64,000 nt of DNA from Halobacillus litoralis. GTDB taxonomy: Bacteria > Bacillota > Bacilli > Bacillales > Halobacillaceae. Both the position numbers and the translations under genes were made by a program. The notes beneath the pieces are model-generated. The model saw only the letters and a list, made by a program, of their open reading frames with translations. It was not told where the DNA came from and searched no databases. Position 1 is the stretch's first letter. Each line of letters opens with the position of its first letter. The stretch is taken from positions 868,001-932,000 of the forward strand of contig NZ_WMFA01000001.1 in NCBI RefSeq assembly GCF_009856445.1, in the 5' to 3' direction. This document shows, piece by piece, positions 24,907-32,495 of the stretch.

Positions 24907-26381
24907 ATGAGAATTAATCACAATATCGCGGCGCTTAATACGCACCGTCAACTAAATCAAGCGAACCAAGCAAACCAAAATTCAATGGAGAAACTTTCTT
25001 CAGGTCTTCGTATTAATAATGCTTCTGATGATGCTGCAGGTTTAGCTATTTCTGAGAAAATGCGTGGCCAAATTCGTGGACTTGAACAAGCACAAACGAA
25101 TGCTCAAGATGGGATTTCCTTGATTCAAACGGCTGAAGGTGCTTTAAATGAAACTCACAGTATGCTACAACGCATGAGGGAACTTACAGTACAGGCTAAT
25201 AATGGTACAAACACTCAGGATGATAGAGAAAAAATTCAAGATGAGATTAGTAACCTACAAACGGAAGTTACTAAAACAGCTGAAAGAACTCAGTTTAATA
25301 AGCAAGATTTGTTAAAAGGTACATTTGGTGCTAAAGTTGAAAATGAAGGTACTAATATAAGTGATTTTAAAGTGAGTTATGATGGAGCAGCAGCTGCCAC
25401 TGATTATACTATTACTACAGAAGCAGGTTCCGGTGCTCATGGTATTACAATTAGTAGTACTAGCTTAGGTGTATCTCAAACTATTGATGCAACTGATATC
25501 GCTTCCCTATCAGAAGGAGATACTTTTAATTTTGATAAGATTGGAATAAAACTAGAGGCTAAAGTTGATGGTGATTATGCATCAATTTCTGCTTCTAATG
25601 GTTTTGAAGTGAGTGCTGGCGGTGTCGATTTACAGGTGGGTGCTAACGGGGGGCAGCAAATGAGCCTTACTATTAATGATATGCAGGCATCTGCTCTTGG
25701 AAGTGCATCTCATAAAATAGATGCTATTGATGTTGGGGCTGCAGATTGGGATTCAGCACAGTTTGATACAGATTTAGCTGCAATTGATGATGCCATCACA
25801 CAGGTTTCTGAGGAAAGAAGTAAAATGGGTGCTTGGCAAAATCGTTTAGACCACACTATCAATAATTTAAGCGCATCGTCTGAAAACCTTACTGCTGCGG
25901 AATCTCGTATCCGTGACGTTGATTATGCTTTAGCTGCATAAGCTAAGCGCAGTCGTCCTGGCTGGTAACGGCTAGCGATAATAATCGGGTGAATTGCTGG
26001 AAACCCCTTAGAACTTTTCTTGCCAAAACGTAGTTGGAAACGACAAGCGTGAAGGTTGAAAAAAAGAAGAGATTGGGCAATCAGCAGCCAAGCTCCTGTC
26101 TTGAAAAAGTGGAGAAGGTTCAACGACTAGGATAGACCACCGTTTAAGGTGATGAAATCCGTAGGTGAAACAATGGTCATCAGCATTGTGAATCCGAAGT
26201 GCCCGACCCCTTTCTGTAAAAGGGTGAAGATATAGTCTGGTCATTTATGAAAGTAAATGTTCGCACGATGGCGAAGGAAATGATGAACCAAACGAAACAA
26301 AGTATTCTTTCTCAAGCTTCACAAGCTATGCTTGCAAAAGCGAATCAACAACCACAAGGAGTTCTTCAACTTCTACGTTAA
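24907..26381 (+). CDS. hag: Flagellin, gene split by a group I intron
   Basis: join(24907..25923, 26268..26381) encodes a 376-residue flagellin. Exon 1 (339 codons) carries the N-terminal D0/D1 helices (MRINHNIAALNTHRQLNQ, SSGLRINNASDDAAGLAI), a longer variable middle than B. subtilis Hag, and the C-terminal D1 helix ending AAESRIRDVD. Exon 2 (38 codons with stop) supplies MAKEMMNQTKQSILSQASQA to VLQLLR, the C-terminal D0 helix needed for polymerisation and for FliS and FliW binding. Joining GAT to ATG restores the classical RDVDMAKEM motif in frame. Without splicing, translation stops 16 nt into the intron. The middle looks AT-rich relative to neighbours. Promoter: sigma-D; leader: CsrA sites. 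Confidence 0.93.
25924..26267 (+). ncRNA. Group I intron in the flagellin gene
   Basis: 344 nt. Core elements are in canonical order: P (AATTGCTGGAAACC, from 25992), Q (AATCAGCAGCC, 26079-26089), R (GTTCAACGACTAG, 26118-26130) and S (AAGATATAGTC, 26227-26237). P4 pairs TGCTG (25995-25999) with CAGCA (26082-26086); P7 pairs GACTA (26125-26129) with TAGTC (26233-26237). P1: exon bases 25918-25923 pair with 25952-25957 with one mismatch, placing U25923 opposite G25952 as the splice-site U.G. The terminal G is 26267. The R and S sequences fit class IA. No endonuclease ORF is present. A shift of both sites by 3 nt (VDYAKE instead of VDMAKE) cannot be fully excluded. Confidence 0.92.
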
Positions 26382-26389
26382 TAAAGATA

Positions 26390-26420
26390 AAAAGGCCCTC
26401 ATTTCTGAGGGTCTTTTTTT
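26390..26420 (+). terminator. Terminator after hag
   Basis: AAAGGCCCTC pairs with GAGGGTCTTT (one wobble), then TTTTT. Confidence 0.88.
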
Positions 26421-26542
26421 ATGTCTAGATTTATTAGCTTAATGAGCTAAGAATATCAATGAGACCTGATGTTCTGTATGTGCTATTGTCCCCCCCCATA
26501 TTAAACTGGGTCCATAATAAGAGGTAAATTGTATTATTACGT

Positions 26543-26569
26543 TTAATTATTGTCACCTCTAACCGATAT
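26543..26569 (+). promoter_or_regulatory. Sigma-D promoter of flaG-fliD-fliS-fliT
   Basis: TTAA (26543-26546), 15 bp, ACCGATAT (26562-26569): one mismatch to consensus in each box. It lies just upstream of flaG. An eight-C run (26490-26497) precedes it in the otherwise featureless hag-flaG gap. Confidence 0.7.
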
Positions 26570-26605
26570 AAAAAGAAACTACATAGCGTTAGGGAGTTGT
26601 TGAAG

Positions 26606-26974
26606 GTGGATGTAAGAAATCTTATTACCCAATCACAACTTCTGCAGAGAAATAACTTACAACCTGGTGTCCGTTCAACTGTTCAGAAGAATGAATTAAA
26701 AAAGACTGAGAGAATGAATGAATACTTTAAAGAAGACACGACCGATAAGCAAAAAGAAAAACTGAAACAGGCTACAGAAGATATGAATGAGTTTTTCAAA
26801 GCTGTAAATACCTCGTTGCTATTTCAGTTTCATGATAAATTAGAAGAATACTATGTAACCATCGTAGATAGTGATACAGAAGAAATTGTGAAAGAAATTC
26901 CTCCAAAGAAGATGCTGGATATGTATGCATCGATTGCGGAACGACTTGGATTTATTGTTGATGAAAAAATATAA
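26606..26974 (+). CDS. flaG: Flagellar protein FlaG
   Basis: A 122-residue FlaG/YvyC family protein. The conserved C-terminal domain (LEEYYVTIVDSDTEEIVKEIPPKKMLDMYASIAERLGFIVD) is intact; the N-terminal half is a charged helical linker. FlaG influences filament length in other bacteria. The ribosome-binding site AGGGAG suits a GTG start at 26606 (9 bases); TTG codons at 26597 and 26600 are too close. 12 bp upstream of fliD. Confidence 0.88.
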   Translation: MDVRNLITQSQLLQRNNLQPGVRSTVQKNELKKTERMNEYFKEDTTDKQKEKLKQATEDMNEFFKAVNTSLLFQFHDKLEEYYVTIVDSDTEEIVKEIPPKKMLDMYASIAERLGFIVDEKI

Positions 26975-26986
26975 GCAGGTGATAGA

Positions 26987-28528
26987 ATGAGTGATATGCG
27001 CATTGGTGGTCTTGCTTCAGGTATGAATACGGATCAGATTATTAAAGATTTGATGAATGCTGAGAAGCAACCTCTAAATAAAATGGAGCAGGATCGTGAA
27101 TGGCTTACATATAAAAGAGACGCTTACCGTGATGTAAATAAACAACTTGCAGAGTTGGATAAGATTGCTTTTGACATGAAACTAGAGCGTTCTTATAACT
27201 CAAAAGATGTCAGCTCTTCAGGTGCAGCTGTATCTGCGACGGCGCTGTCTAGTTCTGATGAAGGCAGCTACAAGATGGAAGTTTTAGAACTTGCAGAGGC
27301 TGCTTATAATTATAGTCAAAATGGCATTAGTAACGGTGAGTTCGATCCGGATGATACTCTGGCTAATCAGAAAGATAATCTAATTAATGGAATAACTCTT
27401 GATGATACTTTTTCCCTTACCACGTATGGTGAGGGAGGAGAAGAAACAACCGTCTCTTTCAATGTTACTGGTAATAAATCTCTTAATGACATTCTGGGTG
27501 AGATTAACGACTCTGAACTAGGTGTCCGTGCTTTCTATGATAAAGGAGCAGATAAAGTGATGCTCGAACGTACGGAAACAGGGGATTTTAATACAGATGA
27601 AAGTAAATTTCTCGGAGCGGAGATTGGCTTCAATGGAACATCAGCGTCTTTCTTAGCTGATACACTCGATATAAAAAATGGTAAGAATGATGGAACAGGC
27701 TGGGTACTGAATGAAAAGGGTGGGACGGATGCCCGTTTCACTTACAACAATTCTTTCGAGATGACCTCCCATACCAATGACTATTCCCTGAACGGTATGA
27801 ACTTTACGTTTAATGAAGTCGGCACTTCCACTGTCACTGTCTCAAACAATGTTGATGATTCCTTTGAAAAAGTGATGAAGTTCGTAGAAAAATATAATGA
27901 AGTAATTGAAGATTTGAATGGAAAAACGGAAGAGAAACGGTACCGTGACTTCCAACCATTGACTGCGGAACAGAAAAAGGATATGGAAGAAGAAGAAATT
28001 GAGCTTTGGGAAGAAAAGTCTAAAAGTGGTATGCTCAAAGGCGATTCAGTAGTCAGTGGTGTCCTGAGCAGCATGCGTCAAAATTGGTACACTCCAGTTG
28101 AGAATGATGGGGAATATAGCATGGCCTCTCAGATAGGAATTACCACCACATCCAATTACCGTGAGGGCGGAAAGCTAGAAGTCGATGAGGATCAATTGCG
28201 TCAAGCATTGAGAGACAATCCTAATTCTGTAGCCAAACTTTTTTCGGGGTCAGACGCCAATCCTGGCATTGCCCGTCGCCTTGAGACCTCTATAGAAAAC
28301 GCGACCAAATCCATAGAGCGAAAAGCTGGCAAGCCAACTAGTTTAGATAACAACTTCCTGTTAGGGAGGCAGATTGAAAGTATTAATGATGAAATGGATT
28401 CCTTTCAGGATCGCTTGAATGCTATTGAGAATCGATACTGGCGTGAATTTGGGGCCATGGAAAAAGCTATACAAAAAATGAATTCGCAATCCGCTTTTAT
28501 TATGCAGAACTTCAGCGGTGGAATGTAA
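26987..28528 (+). CDS. fliD: Filament cap protein FliD (HAP2)
   Basis: A 513-residue cap protein that folds flagellin at the growing filament tip. N-terminal MRIGGLASGMNTDQIIKDLM and the D0 coiled coil, a variable acidic middle, and the C-terminal IENRYWREFGAMEKAIQKMNSQSAFI helix are typical. Operon with flaG and fliS. RBS AGGTGA. Confidence 0.95.
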   Translation: MSDMRIGGLASGMNTDQIIKDLMNAEKQPLNKMEQDREWLTYKRDAYRDVNKQLAELDKIAFDMKLERSYNSKDVSSSGAAVSATALSSSDEGSYKMEVLELAEAAYNYSQNGISNGEFDPDDTLANQKDNLINGITLDDTFSLTTYGEGGEETTVSFNVTGNKSLNDILGEINDSELGVRAFYDKGADKVMLERTETGDFNTDESKFLGAEIGFNGTSASFLADTLDIKNGKNDGTGWVLNEKGGTDARFTYNNSFEMTSHTNDYSLNGMNFTFNEVGTSTVTVSNNVDDSFEKVMKFVEKYNEVIEDLNGKTEEKRYRDFQPLTAEQKKDMEEEEIELWEEKSKSGMLKGDSVVSGVLSSMRQNWYTPVENDGEYSMASQIGITTTSNYREGGKLEVDEDQLRQALRDNPNSVAKLFSGSDANPGIARRLETSIENATKSIERKAGKPTSLDNNFLLGRQIESINDEMDSFQDRLNAIENRYWREFGAMEKAIQKMNSQSAFIMQNFSGGM

Positions 28529-28550
28529 CAATAAAAGGAGTGCTGGCTAG

Positions 28551-28940
28551 ATGTCTATTCAAGCCTATCAAAATAACTCAGTAGAAACAGCTTCCCCTGG
28601 GGAACTCACTTTAATGCTTTATAATGGATGTATAAAGTTCATTAGAATCGCTCGAAAAGCAATGGAGAATAATGAAATTGAGAAGAAAAATACAAATATC
28701 CAAAAATCACAAAAGATCATTCAAGAGCTTATGATTACGATGGACCAGCAATATACAGTGACGCAGGAAATTTTGCCACTGTATGATTATATGAACCGTC
28801 GTTTGGTGGAAGCGAACACGAAGAATGATGTCGGGATTTTGGACGAAGTCGAGGGACTTGTGGTAGAGTTTCGCGACACTTGGAAGCAGGTCATTTTAGA
28901 GTCGAGAAAAACGCAATTTGGTCAAGGTGGAAATGCCTAA
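28551..28940 (+). CDS. fliS: Flagellin export chaperone FliS
   Basis: A 129-residue four-helix chaperone that binds the C-terminal helix of flagellin, which here is the exon 2 product. YQNNSVETASPGELTLMLYNGCIKFI is the family signature. AGGAG precedes the ATG. Its TAA overlaps the fliT ATG by one base. Confidence 0.95.
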   Translation: MSIQAYQNNSVETASPGELTLMLYNGCIKFIRIARKAMENNEIEKKNTNIQKSQKIIQELMITMDQQYTVTQEILPLYDYMNRRLVEANTKNDVGILDEVEGLVVEFRDTWKQVILESRKTQFGQGGNA

Positions 28941-29290
28941 TGGGTGTATGGACTGAGTTTGCCTCCATTACAGCGAACCTGGATGAGGTCGTCCATCAAC
29001 CGGTGCATGAGATGAACCGAACAGCTGTTATAGAGGAAGTGGAGACTCTTTTGAATAAGCGGGGAGTCCTCCTTGAACAATTATCAGAACCTTCTCAAGA
29101 AGAGAAGCAACTGGTAAGTGAAGTGCAAAAACGCGATTTAAAAATCAATCAACAGCTCGAGTGCCTCTTTGACGGATTGAAGCGGGACATACGTAATGCA
29201 AAAAAACAAAAGTCCAGCAAACAGCGCTACGTCAATCCCTATCAAAGTGTTTCCGGCTATGACGGTATGTATTTAGACCATAAAAAATAG
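28940..29290 (+). CDS. fliT: Flagellar protein FliT
   Basis: A 116-residue helical protein immediately after fliS, starting at the ATG that shares its A with the fliS stop. The length, acidic-helical character and C-terminal QRYVNPYQSVSGYDGMYLDHKK tail fit the Bacillus FliT family, a proposed FliD chaperone. Sequence conservation in this family is weak, so the name rests largely on position. Confidence 0.8.
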   Translation: MGVWTEFASITANLDEVVHQPVHEMNRTAVIEEVETLLNKRGVLLEQLSEPSQEEKQLVSEVQKRDLKINQQLECLFDGLKRDIRNAKKQKSSKQRYVNPYQSVSGYDGMYLDHKK

Positions 29291-29303
29291 AATAGGTGAT
29301 TTT

Positions 29304-29687
29304 TTGTCAGAACTAACAGCAGAACAACATGAAATGCTGGAGCGGTATGATGAGCTGTTAAGTACCATCAGTGAAGGGTTCAAATATTTAGAGGACCATA
29401 TGAAAACAGAAGAGACTCCAATGGCACAGCAAGTGTTTCAGGACGTGCTCCTTAGCTTGGAACAAATCAGCCGTTCACATGATCAAATGGAGGTCTTTTT
29501 TAAAGGGAACGAGGAGCTTCAGGCTTTAGTTATTGATTTTCACGGAATCGTTAATCATCTGCAAGGGTGGTTCGAGCATGACACGGCACAAGAAAAACAT
29601 CATTTGTTAGTGGAGCATGTGGTCCCAGCATTTGAAAGCTGGCGGACGCGTATGGAAGCATTTGTGAAACCCTATACGGCTCATTAA
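29304..29687 (+). CDS. Hypothetical protein downstream of fliT
   Basis: A 127-residue acidic helical protein, TTG start 13 bp after fliT, last gene of the flaG-fliT operon and followed by a terminator. It has no membrane helix or cysteine, and predicted long helices such as AEQHEMLERYDELLSTISEG. The context suggests a flagella-related chaperone or accessory role, but no family was recognised. Confidence 0.75.
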   Translation: MSELTAEQHEMLERYDELLSTISEGFKYLEDHMKTEETPMAQQVFQDVLLSLEQISRSHDQMEVFFKGNEELQALVIDFHGIVNHLQGWFEHDTAQEKHHLLVEHVVPAFESWRTRMEAFVKPYTAH

Positions 29688-29719
29688 AAGAAGTATCCAT
29701 GACGGATGCTTCTTTTTTA
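29687..29719 (+). terminator. Terminator closing the flaG-fliT operon
   Basis: AAAGAAGTATCC pairs with GGATGCTTCTTT (one wobble), then T residues. Confidence 0.85.
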
Positions 29720-29824
29720 TGGTAGATTTTGAGATAAATCTCCTATATAATCCCACAGTGGATGGGTGAATGAATCGATGATAGGTTTACCCTCCGTCTT
29801 TACATAAGAAAGGGGTACGAATAG

Positions 29825-31231
29825 ATGTGGAAAGTGACAGGGATGGCCGCGACCTTATTGTTATCGGCTGGTGTACTTATGAATCCTGTAGGAGAAATTT
29901 CGGCAGAGGTGGACGATGATTCTAAGCGTTCTATACATAATGATCGTGTATCTTTACAGGCGAGTAACATGGAAGATCTTGAGGAGGAAGAGCCCAATGA
30001 CTCTATCGATGCAGCAAATTCATTGGCACAGAATAGGTGGGCGCGGGGATATTTGACTGATGAAGATGAAGACTATTTCACATTCGAAATAGAAGGGGAT
30101 CATCGAATAGAATTCCAGTTAATGTTATATTCTATGGTGGATGGTGCTTATAACACAGAGATGGATTTAGACGCGGAATTGTATGATGCCAATGGAAAGG
30201 TAGTCGCTGGCTACTCAGAATATAACAGTGAATATGGATATAATGGTGCATTCTTTTTAGATCCAGGAATCTATTATGTGAAAGTTATTGACGAAGCCAA
30301 TGTGGATAATGGGATTCCTTATACGTTAGCTTCCGATGTGGCTGATAAATATCCAAGAATCAATCGTTATTGGGGAGTAGACCGCTATTGGACGGCTGCG
30401 AATATTGCGAGACAGGATAGCAGTCGGGTCCCTTCTGAAAATGTCGTTCTGGCAACCGGACAGGACTTCCCTGATGCACTGGCAGGTGCTCCACTTGCGG
30501 AACACCTGGATGCTCCAATTTTGTTAACGCGAAAAGAACGATTGCCGGATATAACAGAACAGGTTTTATCGACATTGGATGCTGAACATGTCACCATCCT
30601 TGGAGGCACAGGAGCGATTTCCGGAGACGTAGAAGATTATATCAAGGATGAACTGAACCTTGATGTTGAACGGATTTCTGGAAAGAATCGTTACGAAACG
30701 TCGGTAGCCATTGCTGAACATCTCCCTCCATCCGATGAAGCAGTCGTTGCTTATGGTGGGAATTTTCCAGATGCTCTATCGATCGCTCCTGCAGCGGCCG
30801 GAAAAGCGATGCCGATTCTTTTAACGAAGAAAGAAAGCATACCAGCTGCGACAGAGAACGTTCTCGACAATTACAACCAGACGTATGTCGTTGGCGGGAC
30901 AGGTGTCGTTAGTGATCAGGTGTACCGTCAGCTTCCAGATGCGGATCGTATATCAGGGAAAGATCGCTATGCCACTTCCTTAGCCGTTGCGAAGTACTTT
31001 GATATGGAGACACAGTCCGTAAGTCTTGCCACAGGCTCGAACTTCGCAGATGCGTTAGCCGGGTCTGTACATGCAGTGAAAGAGCCATTGCTGCTGACAC
31101 CAAAAAGTAAGCTGGATGAAGAAGTGAAGCAGTATTTTATCGATCATCAAACAACCTACTTCCAAATCTTTGGCGGGGAAGCTGCCGTTGGTGAGGGTGT
31201 AGAAGAAGATATTTGGTCCATATATGAATAA
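29825..31231 (+). CDS. Secreted protein with three cell-wall-binding repeats
   Basis: A 468-residue exported protein. It has a signal peptide of about 27 residues. Residues about 50-170 resemble a bacterial pre-peptidase C-terminal beta-sandwich (EEEPNDSIDAANSLAQ ... DEDYFTFEIEGD ... FLDPGIYYVKVI). Three cell wall binding repeat 2 units follow, each with a RYxTA/RYETS entry and an FPDAL/FADAL plus LLT and ILGGTG/VVGGTG core. These units anchor proteins non-covalently to the wall. No catalytic domain was seen, so it is probably a structural or adhesive surface protein. Its place between the flagellar genes and hpf differs from B. subtilis and suggests insertion. Confidence 0.85.
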   Translation: MWKVTGMAATLLLSAGVLMNPVGEISAEVDDDSKRSIHNDRVSLQASNMEDLEEEEPNDSIDAANSLAQNRWARGYLTDEDEDYFTFEIEGDHRIEFQLMLYSMVDGAYNTEMDLDAELYDANGKVVAGYSEYNSEYGYNGAFFLDPGIYYVKVIDEANVDNGIPYTLASDVADKYPRINRYWGVDRYWTAANIARQDSSRVPSENVVLATGQDFPDALAGAPLAEHLDAPILLTRKERLPDITEQVLSTLDAEHVTILGGTGAISGDVEDYIKDELNLDVERISGKNRYETSVAIAEHLPPSDEAVVAYGGNFPDALSIAPAAAGKAMPILLTKKESIPAATENVLDNYNQTYVVGGTGVVSDQVYRQLPDADRISGKDRYATSLAVAKYFDMETQSVSLATGSNFADALAGSVHAVKEPLLLTPKSKLDEEVKQYFIDHQTTYFQIFGGEAAVGEGVEEDIWSIYE

Positions 31232-31236
31232 AGTTG

Positions 31237-31267
31237 AAGGAGCCTATTCTACATAGGCTCCTTTTTT
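31237..31267 (+). terminator. Terminator after wall-binding protein gene
   Basis: AAGGAGCCTAT pairs perfectly with ATAGGCTCCTT, then T residues. Confidence 0.9.
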
Positions 31268-31370
31268 ATCTAGTAAAATGACAAAATAATAACCAGATAA
31301 AGGCTGTATTCTTATACAAAGGTACATCTTCCAACAATTACTGACACAAATTAGACAAAATATTTCGAAA

Positions 31371-31396
31371 GTTTATGCAGGAAAGGGTGTGGGTAT
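31371..31396 (+). promoter_or_regulatory. Sigma-B promoter of hpf
   Basis: GTTTAT (31371-31376), 14-bp spacer, GGGTAT (31391-31396), against consensus GTTTAA-N12-15-GGGTAT. B. subtilis hpf (yvyD) is also under sigma-B. Confidence 0.75.
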
Positions 31397-31439
31397 GATA
31401 GAATATATATCACATAAGGATGAAAGGAGGACACTTCTA

Positions 31440-32000
31440 ATGCTACAATACAACATTCGTGGTGAAAACTTGGAAGTGACGGATTCTATTAAAGAATATG
31501 TGGAGAAAAAGGTGAGCAAGCTCGAACGCTACTTTGATACTCCGCCGTCTTCCGAGGTACACGTTAATTTAAGTGTCTATAATGATGAGCAGACAATCGA
31601 GGTCACAATTCCGATGAAGAATCTACTTCTTCGCGCTGAGGAACACAACACAGATCTATACGCTGCCATCGACCTTGTGGTAGATAAATTGGAACGACAA
31701 ATTCGCAAGCATAAAACGAAAGTGAATCGTAAGTTCCGACAAGAGGGTGCTCCGAAACACGTCTTTGCCGAGCTGGAACGCGAGGCGCAGCAATACCAAA
31801 CACAAACGATTGATGATGAATTTGATGTTGAAATTGTAAAAACAAAGCGTTTTGATTTGAAACCGATGGATAGTGAAGAAGCAGCATTGCAGATGGATAT
31901 GCTTGGTCACAACTTCTTCGTCTTTACAAACGCAAATACAGATGAAACGAACATTGTTTATAAACGTCGTGATGGCCGTTATGGTTTGATCGAAACTTGA
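31440..32000 (+). CDS. hpf: Long-form ribosome hibernation promoting factor
   Basis: A 186-residue long HPF (YvyD) that dimerises 70S ribosomes into inactive 100S particles in stress or stationary phase. The N-terminal S30AE domain (MLQYNIRGENLEVTDSIKEYVEKKVSKLERYF) binds the 30S subunit. The C-terminal dimerisation domain (KRFDLKPMDSEEAALQMDMLGHNFFVF) is intact. AAAGGAGG sits 9 bases before this ATG. Stress control is indicated by the sigma-B promoter. Confidence 0.96.
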   Translation: MLQYNIRGENLEVTDSIKEYVEKKVSKLERYFDTPPSSEVHVNLSVYNDEQTIEVTIPMKNLLLRAEEHNTDLYAAIDLVVDKLERQIRKHKTKVNRKFRQEGAPKHVFAELEREAQQYQTQTIDDEFDVEIVKTKRFDLKPMDSEEAALQMDMLGHNFFVFTNANTDETNIVYKRRDGRYGLIET

Positions 32001-32014
32001 TAGCTTCATAGAGT

Positions 32015-32046
32015 AAACGCCTCTGCTTCAGCAGGGGCGTTTTTTT
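32015..32046 (+). terminator. Terminator after hpf
   Basis: AAACGCCTCTGC pairs with GCAGGGGCGTTT, then a T-run. Confidence 0.88.
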
Positions 32047-32191
32047 GTTTTTACAAGTATATGGGTTAAAAAAAAGATATTTCTCTAGAGAGAATCAATT
32101 TTTTCTCATTATTTGGAACATAAAATGGAGTTTTGTGCGTTCGCTCATTCTCAGGAAAAGTAGTATAAAGGATACAACAGGAGGTGAAGGC

Positions 32192-32374
32192 ATGAATGGC
32201 AAGGAGTTTGAGTACATTTATAAGCGCTTGAACCAGCAGGAAGAAACGATCGCTCAGCTTGTGGAGATCATCGGTGCGACTAATCGCCGCATTACGGATC
32301 TGGACCGCAGGCAGCTCGGCGTTGAACACCAGATCATCCGCGAACGTCCCCTCTCTTTTACTCCCTCTACATAA
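32192..32374 (+). CDS. Small coiled-coil protein upstream of secA
   Basis: A 60-residue ORF with a strong ribosome-binding site (GGAGGTGA, 8 bases before the ATG). MNGKEFEYIYKRLNQQEETI and the following LVEIIGATNRRITDLDRR look like one amphipathic helix with heptads. No family was recognised. It is supported by the ribosome-binding site and typical codon use, but not by any functional motif. Confidence 0.6.
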   Translation: MNGKEFEYIYKRLNQQEETIAQLVEIIGATNRRITDLDRRQLGVEHQIIRERPLSFTPST

Positions 32375-32409
32375 ATCTTTCATCGGTGTCTCTCGTCCTA
32401 TGTAGTTGA

Positions 32410-32439
32410 TTGTCAGGCCGCTTCTCTTAGTGTTATGAT
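32410..32439 (+). promoter_or_regulatory. Probable sigma-A promoter of secA
   Basis: TTGTCA (32410-32415), 18-bp spacer, TATGAT (32434-32439), 57 bp before the secA ATG. Confidence 0.5.
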
Positions 32440-32495
32440 AATAGAGGATTAAACTATTCAACCGAAGTTCGGAAATCAACAGAGGAGCGGTTGCG

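Noticed and set aside
24907-25941. hag read as a truncated flagellin pseudogene ending RDVDYALAA
   Set aside because: The missing C-terminus is intact 344 nt downstream in a joinable frame and the spacer has group I intron core elements, so it is a split gene and not a broken one.
29825-31231. Wall-binding repeat protein as a peptidoglycan hydrolase
   Set aside because: No amidase, NlpC/P60, M23 or glucosaminidase motif is visible.
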